From positions 184,300 through 248,299 of the forward strand of contig RHPI01000401.1 of the NCBI GenBank assembly GCA_009103225.1: a DNA stretch of 64,000 nt, in the 5' to 3' direction. The first letter of the stretch is position 1. Every line of letters starts with the position of its first letter. This DNA is from Chlorokybus atmophyticus (Eukaryota > Streptophyta > Chlorokybophyceae > Chlorokybales > Chlorokybaceae). Shown here piece by piece: positions 24,708-36,493 of the stretch. The notes under the pieces were generated by a model. That model saw only the letters and a program-made list of their open reading frames with translations. It was not told the origin of the DNA and searched no databases. The position numbers and the translations under genes are program-made.

Positions 24708-26284
24708 CACCCACTCAACCCGTGTGGGGTTAGGGTTACTTGCAGACAGCATGTTGATTGAGATAAGGGTGGTTGCGTGAGCACATTGCGAGGTGTACAT
24801 TGCTATGCAGCGACGCAATGTGGTGTTTCAAAATTGCACACTTGGTTGGAAACTGCTCAACCACTAGATGTGGTTGGGAAAAAAAACCAGCACTGAGTAC
24901 AGCACAATATAAAAATCTGAACCACTGCCAGCTGCAAGAGGTGTCATGACGCTGTACCTTTGCCTCTCAATGTGCCAGCAGTACGGGCACGGTTACTTGA
25001 CAATATTCACGGCAATGGCAACTGCCTGCGCGCAGAGGCGTTGCATTTTGGCAATACTCTTATTTTCAGTTGGATGGACGCGGTGGTTAGCAGGCACTAG
25101 ACTGCATTGGATCGTCCATATTCGGCGCCAGCTCTGACTACTGTTGCTGTGGTTTTGACGTTGGTTGCTGACCATCACGGTGCACAAAGGGAACTTGGCA
25201 TGTAGGCCAGCTGGAAGGCCCCGAAAGTAATTGTTGTGTTGCCCTGCCTGTCTTGCTTGCTAGGGGCTTGTGGTGTTGAAGTTCTCAATGCATGGGATGT
25301 ATTATACATCATGTATACCCTATGCACATTTTAGCATGCCATCTTTTGTACACGCACTTTGTAATAGTGTGAGTGGATGCAGTGTGTTGTAGCAACACGG
25401 GTATATGTGCAATCATGCCGTGTATTGTTAGCCGAGTTCATACTGCATCAAGGTGCACGTTTGCAGGGTATGTGAGCAACTGTTATGAACATGCATTTGC
25501 AAAGCATCAAACGAATAAGATACAATAAATGGGGCCAATGGGCAAGGCAATGCAGGTTAGGCAAGACGTTGCAGCCGGTCACACGCACTTGCATAAAGTG
25601 TACAAGTCATATAAGAAGAAGGAACCAAACAAAACAAGCAGCACCACAAGGAGCAAGCAGAGTAGGCATAGAAATAGGCAAGAGCAGCCTTTCGAATTCA
25701 ATTAAGGGGCTTTACCACTACGTGCGGCAATAGGATGCGGTGGCAAGCAGCAAGCGAGCACACACGCACGTTGCATACATGACCACCAGGCTAGCGCTAC
25801 TTATATGTCTACTTATATCTCTACTTAAACCTCTACTCTCTAGTCTACCGCTGCTCCTACCACATGTGCGTAGAGTTTGAGTACATTGCTGTAGGTCGAG
25901 TAACAGCGACCTTTTTACACTGTAAGTTATAGTGCGAACGAATATTGCGACATCGTGAAGAACGCATACAGTAAAATGGAGGGCCTTGAACTTGATCCTT
26001 GTCCTATCTATGATAGACTTTCCAATGAGACAGATGCAAAGAGGTCATGCGTCACGCATCGCACAGTCCAGCGACATACCGCACGCCAGCCGTGGGATAC
26101 GGTCAGCTCGTCACGCTGATTCAACGGCTCGATCCTTGTCATCGTGGTGGCACCAGCGCAAGGCGCACCACCAACACGCACCCAAACAGATAGGCCTGGG
26201 CAGGGACAGCGGCGGCAACGTTGTGGTGCACACCAACGACATCAACGACAACCTCCGCAGGCAACGACGACCACGACAACGAAC
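24708..26284. other. Intergenic between XRN and PSB33
   Basis: About 1.6 kb without recognisable coding. A short telomere-like GGTTAGGGTTA sits at about 24726-24736 in the XRN 3' region. Confidence 0.5.
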
Positions 26285-27926
26285 ATGGCGGCTACGGCAG
26301 CGACCATGGCGGCGGTCAGCAGCGGAGCAGTTGCTTACTGCGCCCAGCCCACTGATTCGCGGCTAAGGCAAAAAGTTGCTCCGGCGCCGGCGGTGCCGTT
26401 GAAGGCATCGTCGTCATCCTCCTTCCTGTCTCTGACAGCCTCCCGGCCCAAGCGGCGAGCACTGGCCGCCCGCGCCTCAGCGCAGGACACAGCCTCAGAG
26501 TCAGGTATGCTCGCGATTGTCAACTGCATTGTCAAGATGTAGAGATCAAACCTTACCTCACCAATACACCCACATTTCCTTGATCAGGCAGTGCGCCCAC
26601 TGGTGAGACAGCATCAGCAGCGGTAGCAAAAAAGCAGCTGGGCAAGGAATGGGTTGCTGCCGCCGATATTCAGGACCTGCCCAAGGGTGAGAGGCTTGTG
26701 GTGTCCGCGGGTGGCCGAGACATCCTCCTATTCTGGTTAGAGAATGCTATGTTATTGCATCACTGTTGTGTTTGTTGTGTTTCTCTTGCCTCATCCTTGC
26801 ATTCGTGGTGGTGCGTCCACACAGGTACAAGCAGCAGATCTACGCCATAGAGAACCGGTCTCCCGCAGAGGGAGCGTACAGCGAGGGGTTTGTGAAGGGT
26901 ATGCTCACGCAGGACGGCTGCATTGTCTGCCCAACCACAAACAGCAGCTTCTACATCAGTAACGGAAATGTCAAAGACTGGTAAGTGCACCTGCACACGC
27001 ACACGCACACACACGCGCATGTGCGCCCGTTGTGGCTGAGAGAATGGTTTCTTGATGGCTGTCTAGCTGTGTCTCTGTTTTGCAATTGATGCAGTATCCA
27101 AAGTTTCATATGTCATAAACGCAGGTACCCTGGTAACTTTGTTCTTGCTAAGCTCACGCCAGAGAGCAAGCTGCTCACTTTCCCGGTGGAGATTGATTCG
27201 CAAAACATTTACGTGAAGGTCAGCGGGGGCAATGCTGTCTCCTGGGCCGCCAATGCAAATGGTATGTTATTGCTCATCTTCAGTTGGTCTAATGTGCCTA
27301 TGCCACTATGCACATGTATGTGAAGTAAAGTAGAGTAGTCAATTGCGCTCAGCACTAATGTCTGTACTGCAGCAATGACCAGCTTCAAGGCGTCATTTGG
27401 TGGCAGCGACACATCCATCGACAAGAACAATGGTGAGTTACAGTAGCTGCTCTCAAATACTTTTGCAAGTATCGTGCAACCTGCATTGCAGGCCTAGTAG
27501 AGGAAGTTTCTGCAACCATGTTCAATTTGTGTGTACGCTTTTGAACTTTGTGTTGCACAGTCTATGCTGTGGAGCCAACCGTCTACATTGAGGGCACCAC
27601 GCCCGAACAAGGCGTTTCGGAAGATGTTGACGTCAAAGCCACGGTTAGTGTGTTTCAGCAGTCTGAGTGATACTCTTCGTCTACTTGAATGTTATCAGAA
27701 AACTTGCATTGCATGAATGTTGTTCCAAATGTTGTTATGTTCGCAGGTCAAGCCGGCGACCGTTATCACGGGGACGGTGTCTGTGGCCGTGGTGGCACTT
27801 TCTGGCACAGTGACGTGCATCTACTATGAGCAATATGTTGGGTTGGGGCTGTTCTGGATTGGGCTGTTTGCCGCCATTGCCTATTATGTCTCACAAAGCA
27901 CAGACTTGTTAGGCGATAGAAAGTAG
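26285..27926 (+). CDS. PSB33: PSB33/TEF5, Rieske-fold thylakoid protein of photosystem II
   Basis: In plants PSB33 is a thylakoid protein that supports PSII-LHCII organisation under changing light; the Chlamydomonas homologue is TEF5. Seven exons fit in one frame: 26285-26504, 26588-26735, 26825-26980, 27125-27261, 27373-27432, 27561-27643 and 27747-27926 (327 aa). The N terminus is Ala/Ser/Arg-rich with few acidic residues, as in a chloroplast transit peptide. The Rieske-like domain reads KEWVAAADIQDLPKGERLVV, IYAIENRSPAEGAYSEGF, then DGCIVCPTTNSSFYI. The standard CxH and CxxH cluster ligands are not present, as in PSB33 homologues, so it should not bind a 2Fe-2S cluster. Two hydrophobic helices near the C terminus (VITGTVSVAVVALSG and LGLFWIGLFAAIAYYV) anchor it in the membrane. 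Confidence 0.9.
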
Positions 27927-30049
27927 GCTCTACTTTATCTCCAAAGGTGATTATACACAAGTTTTGGTCATATCAATCCAGTTGGCAGTTTGTCAATGTT
28001 GATGGCTTGCATGACATTGATTGTGCCAGTTTCCTGTTGTGCCATTGGTGTTGGATGGTGCTGGTAGTTGCAGGCTGAAAGTCTACGCCAGTACAAACAG
28101 CAACACCAGCACAGCCCAAAGAGTTTGCAAGCTTTGTGACTTGTTGGTCATGCTACGCACTGTTGATCTTCGCCAGAGCTTTTATTTTCCATCCCATTTG
28201 GCGAGGAGTACATGCGGGCGGTGTTGCTGTACTGCCTTTGCCTGTGTTTATTTTTAATGTGCCAGTAGTGTTTCAGCACTGCAACCCCTGTGTCGCGAGG
28301 GCACATTGCACTTGACATATCTTGTGAATGTCAGCCCAGTCGTATTACTTGACACACAAGCCTTTGAATTTTTCCAGCTTCCTTTCTGCAGTTGCTGCAA
28401 AGAAGGGGTGGTGGCATCATATATAGTACAAACGCGTCGACAGGGTGGTTTCCTAACTACAGCACACCAAAAGTGTTGTCCACATGCAGGACCAACACAT
28501 TCACTGAACAACATGATCAGTATGTACATCAGCATCCAGGGTAGCCATGCTTTGTGCCAATCGGCTAACACGACATCAACAAGTCTATGTACGCCGACAC
28601 CGACAGCAGTTCTGATAAGTACCTGCCTCACTCCAGCTATGCACCCATAGAACAGCACGTGCATGTGTGCAAGAAACAGAAACAGTTTCCCCGAGGAAGG
28701 GGTGATTAATGGCTGAATTATGGCTGGATGTCGTGGGGTTCCCAAACATCAACTTTGAGTGCTACAACGTTGTCCTTCAGAGACCCTCTGCTCGGGTCCA
28801 AGATCTCCTGCATCGTGACCTTAGGGAGCCTCCCAAAGTGCCAAACTCGGAGCAGCCTTACTCAACACCTTCTCCCTAAGCTCTGATGTCGCCGCATGCC
28901 AGCATCTTAGAGCAATGGTTACGGGGATGTGTCATTGCAAGCACCCAGAATGCAGCTGATGCACGATGTTGAGACGCCCATCCTTGTCATTGACATGGGT
29001 GAACACGCGTCTTGACACGCGGCGTGACCAACCATCCTGTAAAGCACCACTGCTGGTGGCAACAAGAGACGTGCAACTGCCGCTGACATGCACCCGCCTG
29101 TCGGGAGGACACACTCAGTTACTGGTACACGATATGCCAACAAGTGTCCATGTGAATATTTGCTTCTGAACATACCAGTGGCCATTGTCAGAGGGCTCAG
29201 TCATTTTGGTATGGTTGCTGTGTGTGCTGCAAGGTTGGGAAGTTTGTCAACCGGTAGCGACGGCAAGCGTGGTGCCATCGCGGCCGCCGGTCATGCTTGG
29301 CTTCAATCTCAGCACGGCCGGGTGGTGGTGGAAGTCGCTTGTACAGCAGAAGGCGTCCACAAGCAGCTGCAGGACAGCACTCCTTGCTTTCATGCACCAA
29401 AGGCTCTGCTGACTCTCGCTGAAGTGCATCTGTACACAGGAGTGAACAGCGACAACGACCAAGTCATCATTGCTGATGCCGAGCAACTGCCATGCCAGCT
29501 CACCGGCGGAGACATGGGCCAGCCTCGCAACAGTCAGCAGGCCTGGCAGTGCGTCTTGCCTGGCTCCAGCATCATCATGCTTCGCCTTGCCCAATCAAGA
29601 AAGAACAGCATCCAGCAGCACCTCTGCGTCCGCCACCAGGTCATCTCCGACCAACAAATTCTGGAAGAGCGTACCGCAAATTGTCTTGTAGTATTGTAAT
29701 GCTGTACCAGAGTCGCTGTTGCGATGTCGCAACAACAGCGATTCGTAATGTCAAGCACAGAGAGTCAGCACTCAGACCAGCGATGCATGTGCCATGTTCT
29801 CACGCGGAGTCCTCCAAAGGTTAGCAGCAGAAACAGGTCACTCTGGCTTGCTCTGGCACTGGCATTGTCAACCGCTGGAGGGAGGGAGCAGTAGAAAAGC
29901 TTAGGTCTCATATGTGCAGTCCCAGGTTTGCTGCCTCTGTACACATAGTTACTCCGGGTGCTAAGGACGGTGCATACCAGCTGGTCAAGAGTGAGTGTTT
30001 CGTGTCGAGACCTTATGCAGTTGTATGCAATGTTTTTGCAGCTGAAGTA
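27927..30049. other. Unassigned region, possibly decayed coding on the minus strand
   Basis: No gene is firmly recognised. A minus-strand stretch at about 29247-29690 shows a coding-like leucine-rich pattern (LLTVARLAHVSAGELAWQLL, then VVVAVHSCVQMHF), preceded in another frame by NLLVGDDLVADAEVLLDAV. A further minus-strand frame (28254-28745) has hydrophobic runs. Frames are broken and no family is recognised, so this may be a pseudogene or an exon-split gene. Confidence 0.3.
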
Positions 30050-30192
30050 GCATTGCGCTCTGGATGTGAAGCGCTTGTATGGCTCAGGTGGGGCCATGCA
30101 AGCAAAAACCCACTGCCACCGGAGCTGTGCACGCAGCACGGCCTCATTTTCCTTGGCCCTCCTGCTGCTCCCATGGCCGCCTTTGGAGACAA
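30050..30192 (+). pseudogene. Fragment of a homomeric acetyl-CoA carboxylase biotin-carboxylase domain
   Basis: Multidomain ACCase makes malonyl-CoA for fatty acid synthesis. This segment reads EVALRSGCEAL, then WGHASKNPLPPELCTQHGLI and FLGPPAAPMAAFGDK, which matches the biotin-carboxylase block of eukaryotic ACCase (usually WPGWGHASENP and IIFLGPP...MAALGDK). It is flanked by a plausible acceptor (TTTTTGCAG just before) and donor (GTACTACAC after GDK). The usual Pro-Gly before WGHAS is altered to Leu-Arg and no other ACCase domain could be identified nearby, so I read it as a degenerate or partial copy. A real exon of a poorly conserved gene cannot be ruled out. Confidence 0.55.
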
Positions 30193-31014
30193 GGTACTAC
30201 ACTCTCTTGTGCTCCATTGCTAGACAGCATGCAATGGAAGTTCAACGAGAGCATGAGGATGACGGCAATGATTGGCCATTCTGCAGATTGTCTGTCGAAT
30301 CTACTTGCAGTCTTGTGTGTTGCATTGTGTGCAATGTGTGTGTTGCTGTCGAACACTCTGTGCTGAACATCGTGTGCATGACAGCCGCAACTAGCACCCA
30401 CATGACGTGCTTGTTAACAGGAGAACGGCACGAGCGTGTTGCCATTACGGAAGTAGATTGCCTCAGCAGCGCTGCAGCAACTGGCTGATACCACACAGTT
30501 GGCACCTGAAGGGCAGTTCCTTGCATTGCAGCTGCGCTCGGCTCTGCAGGTGCAAAGAATCGAGGCTCTGCATGCCAGCCAGGGGAGCGCCACAGGCACG
30601 TGAGCTGATGTGCTTGTAGACGTGCAGGCATAGGTGGACCAGATACATACATGACTCTTCTGAACGACGCAGGAGAGGCAGGTTGCGCCATTGCCGCAGC
30701 TTGTCGACATATACGCAAGTGGCCTACAGCATCGTGTCCGGACTGCGGTGACCGCGGCCGGCTGACCGGCTTGAAGAGTACCTCAAGGTGGCCTTCGGTT
30801 TCCCCTGCCAGTACATGTTGGCTGCGTTGTTCTATGACCATGGAGGTGACGTGTACATGGATGATCTGTTTGGAGAGAAGCATCCTGATGCCGATGATGT
30901 TATCAACCTTCGCCAGAGCCCATTGAAAATGTGCTGGAAGTGTAACAATTGGGGCCCGACCACTAGGCTATGGTAGTAAAAGACACTACTATGAGTGAGG
31001 TTTGTCACAATTGA

Positions 31015-31656
31015 TGTAACGATGCTCGTGCTCACATACACAGCACACAAGTCATACAACACATGTGTGCAGCTGAGCACAATCTTCACACTGGAACCTT
31101 GCCTTCACTCGCGCACGCACGCACGCGTCGAGCGCGCACACGCACACGAACACTACTACTTCTCACGCCAAGCAAGAACGCAGCAGTGTGCCTTGGACCA
31201 CAACTCCCTCAAGCATGCACCAGCATACTCACAGCAGAGAGCAGAAAACAAAGTTGGTTGCATTACACAGGGTTTTTCTATTTATACAAGCACTAGGAAG
31301 AAATAGCCTAATTAACAGGCATTTCATTATTCACTACCAAATCTAAAGGCAGGTCCAAGTGCAGGCTCCCCGCCACGCGCGTTGGGCCTTCGGCGGCTGT
31401 GTGACTGTGCACTCCGCGTCACCTGGCACTGCACAGCGCGTGTCCAGTCAGCGGCTGTGTCACAACCGCGTGGCAGGTGGGTCACGTCGCCGAATTAGCT
31501 GCTGTCGAGCAGGTCGCAGGCGAGTCGCGCGCGGCAGCAGGGGCAGGCGCCACATGGGCTTAATAAAGCTCATAAAAGCCCTCATCAAGCCAGCAAAAAA
31601 GGCAAAATAAGTACTTTATGTACAATAAAATACAAACAATGCCCCAGGCTGTTACA
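31015..31656 (-). repeat. Gypsy element 3' LTR (642 bp)
   Basis: Left copy on the map, the 3' LTR in the minus-strand transcript. It begins TGTAACGATGCTCGTGCTCA and ends CAGGCTGTTACA. The inner flank is the polypurine tract. Confidence 0.93.
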
Positions 31657-34600
31657 CCCCTTCCCCCCCGGGGGAGCTTCGTCCTCGAAGCTGACGACTG
31701 CCTCCTTTGGCCTTGTAGTCTTGCAAGACCTGTTTGGCATTGGTAAAGCTCTCCTCGGGCTCGTATGTCGCCTCGTGCATTGGATAGCCACGCCACTTCA
31801 CCAAATACTTGCGCACGCCTCGGATCAGCTTGTCCGTGACAATTGCTTCCACTTCCCACTCAGCCTCACCTTCACGAACCACATCTGGAGGCGGACGAGC
31901 TGGTGGCTCCCCTCGATAACCTTTAAGAAGCGAGACATGAAAAACAGGGTGCACATGCATGGTATTGGGCAGCTCCAGCTTGTAGGCCACCTTCGAGATG
32001 ACCTTGATCACTTTAAAGGGCCCAAACCATCGCTCACTCAGCTTGCGCACCCCCGTGACCAGCTGCACATGCTTGGTTGAAAGCATTACAAGGTCACCCT
32101 CCTCGAACACAACATCCTTGCGACGCGCATCGGCGTATTGCTTTTGCCGGTTTTGCGCCACAAGCAGAGCCTCTCGAGCTGCCTTGGTAATGTCGGCACA
32201 CCTTTCAAGAAAGCCGTCCACGGCCTCCACATCTGAACTTTGCATGCTAGGCACCCACGCCGTCAATGGCGTCAATGGATGTTGCCCATAGTTCATAAGG
32301 AAAGGTGTCACGCCCGTGCTTGCACTCTTGTGGTTGTTAATGGTGAACTCGATCAGCTCCAGCATGTCTCCCCAATTGTCTTGCCGGCTGTTCACATAGC
32401 ACCGTAGCATGTCTTCGATGACGCGGTTGGCGCGCTCCGTTTGGCCGTCCGTTTCAGGGTGGTACGCGGTGCTGAACTTCAAGCTCGTGCCTAGAGTTGC
32501 GTGGAGAGCTCTCCAAAAGTTGCCAGTAAACCGCGGGTCTCTATCACTGATAATGCTTCTTGGAAGGCCATGAGAGCGCACCACATGCTTGATGAACAAC
32601 TTGGCAGCCTCGGGAGCTGTGCAAGTCTCCGTACATGGCGCCAATCGCACCATTTTGCTAGTCTTGTCCACAAACACCAAGATAGCATCATGCCCTTCAC
32701 GTGTCCGTGGCAGCCCCGTGATGAAGTCAAGAGTAACTTGCTCCCACTTCGTCAAAGGTATCGGCAATGGTTGGCAGCAGCCCACTGGCGCGTTGATTGC
32801 TCGCCTTCACCCTTTTACAAGTGTCGCACAATGCCACATAGTCCTTAACGTCACGATGCATCTCCGACCAGAAAAATTTCTGTTTCAACAAGGCTAGTGT
32901 CCGTTCCAGCCCTTAATGACCAGCCATTGGCACATCATGCGCTTCCTTCATCAATGCCACGCGCATGTGCGCAATGTTGGGTATGTACATGCGATCGCCA
33001 TGCCATAGCAGCCCGTCCTTCATTGCCCAAAGGCCGCTATGTTCAGTCCCTTTCTCCAACGCCTCAATGGTCTTCTCCCCGACCGCGTCCTCATGCAACA
33101 AGGCACGGATCTGGTCAATCCACTTGGGCTGCACTTGCACCACCGTTTCAAGCGCGTTGAGTTGACGGCTTAATGCGTCCGCAACCTTATTTGAAGAGCC
33201 CGGCTTGTACTTCACTTCAAAGTCGAAGAGTTGGAAGAACTCGAGCCAACGAGCTTGCCGCCGTGAGAGGTGAGGCTGCGTTTGAAGGTACCTTAATGGC
33301 GAGTGGTCCGTCTCAAGTGTGAACCGCTTGCCTTCAAGGAAACAACGCCATTGCCGTAGCGCTAGCACCTGCGCCAGCAATTCCTTCTCATGAACGGGGT
33401 AGTTGAGCTCAGCCCCGCTCATCTTCTTGCTGAAATAGGCCACCGGTTGCAAGCCGTTGCCGTGATCCTGCTGCAAAACAGCCCCAATAGCCTTGTCGGA
33501 CGCATCACACGCCACCACAAAGGGCAATTGCATGTTGGGATGCAGCAGCACGGGAGCCGATGTCAGGGCCTCTTTCAAGTCGGAAAATGCCTTTGTTGCA
33601 GCCTCCGACCAGCTCCAAGCCACCCCCTTCCTCAACAATGCCGTCAATGGTGCCGCCAAGTGCGAAAAGCCCTTTACAAACTTACGATAGTAGCCGGCAA
33701 GCCCTAGGAACGACATGACACCCTTCACGTCCTTCGGGGCAGCCCAAACGCGCACCGCGGCAAGCTTGCTTGGATCTGCGTTGATTCCTTGCTTGGATAC
33801 AATGTGGCCAAGGTACTCTACCTCTTCAAGCAAGAAGCGGCACTTGTTGAGCTGAGCAAACAACTTGTGTGTACGTGAACGCTGCATCACCTCGTGTAGC
33901 AATGCCACGTGCTCTCTCTTGCTTTTTGTGTACACAAGGATGTCGTCGAGGTACACTAGCACGCCCTTGCCAATCAGATCAGCAAAGACCTCATTCATCA
34001 AGGATTCAAAGGTTGCCGGAGCATTTGTCATGCCAAAGGACATCACCAACCACTCATAGTGGCCATAGCGAGTGTTGAAAGCCGTCTTCTCAACGTCTTC
34101 GGGCGCAACACGGATCTGATGGTAGCCACCAGCTAGGTCCAAGCTTGAGAAGAACTCAGCACCCTCGAGCTGCTCCAACAACTCATCAATGCGTGGCAAA
34201 GGGAACACATTCTTCTTGGTGATGTTGTTGAGTGGCCGATAGTCGATGCACATGCGCAAGGCTCCGCTCTTCTTACGTACAAATAGGATAGGTGCACCGT
34301 AAGGAGACTTGCTGTGCCTGATGTACCCACGTTGTAGAAGGTCCTCGACTTGGCTCCTCGCCTCTTCGAGTTCAGCCGGAGACAACTTGTACACCGGTCG
34401 GTACGGCGGCTTGTGCACGCCCTCTATCAGTTCCACACGGTGATCAACACTTCGCGTGGGTGGCAGACCAGCTGGTAGCCCATCCACCATGACGTCTTTG
34501 AACTCTTCAAGCAACCTCTGCACCTCGGGGTCCTTCGAACTCTCCGAACCAGTGCCGACCAGCTCCAAGTCCGACTTGGGAGGTGTCTCACGCACCATGC

Positions 34601-35339
34601 ACAGCCATGCATCCTTCACATTGTTCCCGGACCAGATCTGCTCCATCTTGGTCTTAGAAACTTGTGACACCAGCTCTGGAACCCCTCCCCTTGAGCTAGA
34701 AGCATGTTGTGGTGCAGCTTGCTGGCGCGCCGTCGTGTCGTGCGCGTCACGCGCATGCAGCACATTGCTAGCAGCCTCGACGCAGCTCACACGCTCTTGA
34801 ACCACACACGCGCCTTGCATTGAAGCATTGAAGCACATCAAAACCTCACCACCAGCTTCCGGGGTAGTGAGCACCCGCTTCCTCCAATCAATGGCGGGGT
34901 TATGTGACCAAAGCCAAGGCAGCCCCAAAATGCCATCAAAGCCGTTGTTCAGCTCGATGCAGCAAAACCGTAGGCGATCCTTCATCATCCCCACGTGCAT
35001 TTCAAGCTCTTTGCTTTGCTTGGAAGCTCCTCCTGCTGGCGCATAGCCGTCCGCTAGAGCCACCGAGCCGGCATTTGCCCATGACAACCACTTGTGCCGA
35101 CGCGCAACCTCACGACTCATGAAATTGCTGTTCGCGCCGCAATCCACCAGCATCTTGCACTCCATCCATGGCCCATTGCCCTCACGGATCAGAGCCATGA
35201 CTCCCAACAGCTGCCTCGCCTTGTCGGGCACTCGAACCATACCGCTTTGCGTTGCCGTTGCGCACATGCCGCCAACCGTCAACAACGCTTCCACGCCAGC
35301 CGCTGGACATTCAACATCATAGTGAGGCTGCATCACCAC
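31652..35339 (-). pseudogene. pol: Gypsy pol polyprotein (PR-RT-RNase H-IN-chromodomain), broken
   Basis: The first part (35339-32913, 808 aa) has an aspartic protease motif (LVDCGANSNFMS, Asp-Cys-Gly in place of Asp-Ser/Thr-Gly), reverse transcriptase blocks including SSLDLAGGYHQI and the catalytic YLDDILVY (about residue 463), and RNase H (ACDASDKAIGAVL, then ETDHSPL). It stops at TAA in the motif AGH-stop-GLERT, where related elements have an uninterrupted GHxGxEKT; the HHCC zinc finger continues in the same frame after the stop. A frameshift near 32790 then moves to the frame of 32785-31652, which carries the integrase core (LDFITGLP, then SDRDPRFTGNF and HPETDGQTERANR) and a chromodomain (YLVKWRGYPMHEATYEPEE). 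With one stop and one shift this copy is probably not autonomous. Confidence 0.9.
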
Positions 35340-35359
35340 CTCAGCAGGAGCCTCTCCAG

Positions 35360-36406
35360 CTACTGAGGTGAGCCGTTTCCCGGCTGCAACATCTCCTCCT
35401 CCACCATGTTCACGCGTCCACCGCTGCGAGCGTTGCGGGCATGTGCAGCAGACTTTGCCTTATAGATAGGGCAGTTGGAGCGCACGTGATCAGCAGAAGA
35501 GCACTCCCAGCACTTCCGAACAGCCTTGGCAGCCTCCCGACCCTTTGGGGCCTTCATAGCAACATGGAGCGCACCCAATTCCATTGGAGTTGGTCCCAAG
35601 CCAGCCCCCTGAGTTGCTGCAGCTCCCGAACCAGCCCCAACAGATGCGTATGAGCGATACGAACCTCCACGGAAGTGATTGTAATGTCCACGATCAGTGT
35701 TTTTGGCAGCCCCCTTGAAGTACAACACGTCCGTGCGCTCAGCAATGCGAATGGCCTCCGCGAGAGTCTTGGCGTCACGAAGCTCAACTTCCTTGCGACA
35801 AAGAGTCTTCAACCCGCGCGTGTAGCGGTCCAGCTGCTCCTCCTCAGTCATGTTCGGTACAGAGAGCACAAGACGCTGAAACGCAGAGGTATAGGCCATC
35901 ACGGACTGCGTTTGCACAAGCGTAGAGAGCTGGTCGCGTGCCGTCTTCACACTCTCCACCGGTACGAACTGTTTCTTCACCTCAGCAGCCAGCTCAGCCA
36001 CGGTAGTGAAAGGAACCTCAAGACCAGCTTCCACACGAGCACAACGATGACGCCACCACACAAGTGCAGCTCCCTCAAAGAAAGTAGCAGCCACATCGAC
36101 ACGGAGATGTATAGGTACCTCGGTGAGCTTTAACCATGTCGAAACGGCAAACACCCACTCCTCCACACAGTCACCGTCCCTCTGACCCTTGAATGGCTTT
36201 GGTTTTGGTAGCTTCACATGACGAGAGGCTGATGGGGCAACCACAGGAGCTGTAACGGGCGTGGACGCGCGCGCTTGCGCCATGGCTTGTTGAAATTGTG
36301 CCGCTTGAGCTTGGGCAGATGCTTGGACACGTTGCAGCTCCTCATGAGCAGCTACCAGCACTTGCTGAAGCTCCACAACACGTGCATCATCCATGGTAGC
36401 GTCCAT
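35360..36406 (-). CDS. gag: Gypsy gag polyprotein
   Basis: 348-aa open frame just inside the 5' LTR. It has an N-terminal coiled-coil-like helix, the retrotransposon gag core (VEEWVFAVSTWLKLTEVP and WWRHRCARVEAG), and one CCHC zinc knuckle near the C terminus (CWECSSADHVRSNCP), which binds element RNA. It ends 20 bp before the pol frame. No internal stop is seen, so it could still be made. Confidence 0.9.
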   Translation of the reverse strand: MDATMDDARVVELQQVLVAAHEELQRVQASAQAQAAQFQQAMAQARASTPVTAPVVAPSASRHVKLPKPKPFKGQRDGDCVEEWVFAVSTWLKLTEVPIHLRVDVAATFFEGAALVWWRHRCARVEAGLEVPFTTVAELAAEVKKQFVPVESVKTARDQLSTLVQTQSVMAYTSAFQRLVLSVPNMTEEEQLDRYTRGLKTLCRKEVELRDAKTLAEAIRIAERTDVLYFKGAAKNTDRGHYNHFRGGSYRSYASVGAGSGAAATQGAGLGPTPMELGALHVAMKAPKGREAAKAVRKCWECSSADHVRSNCPIYKAKSAAHARNARSGGRVNMVEEEMLQPGNGSPQ

Positions 36407-36493
36407 AAACAGAAAAATACCTCACACACCAAAGAGATAGTTAATATCCCCTTAAAACAAGAAACCCAACCCCTCCAAGGGCTCCGATACCAC

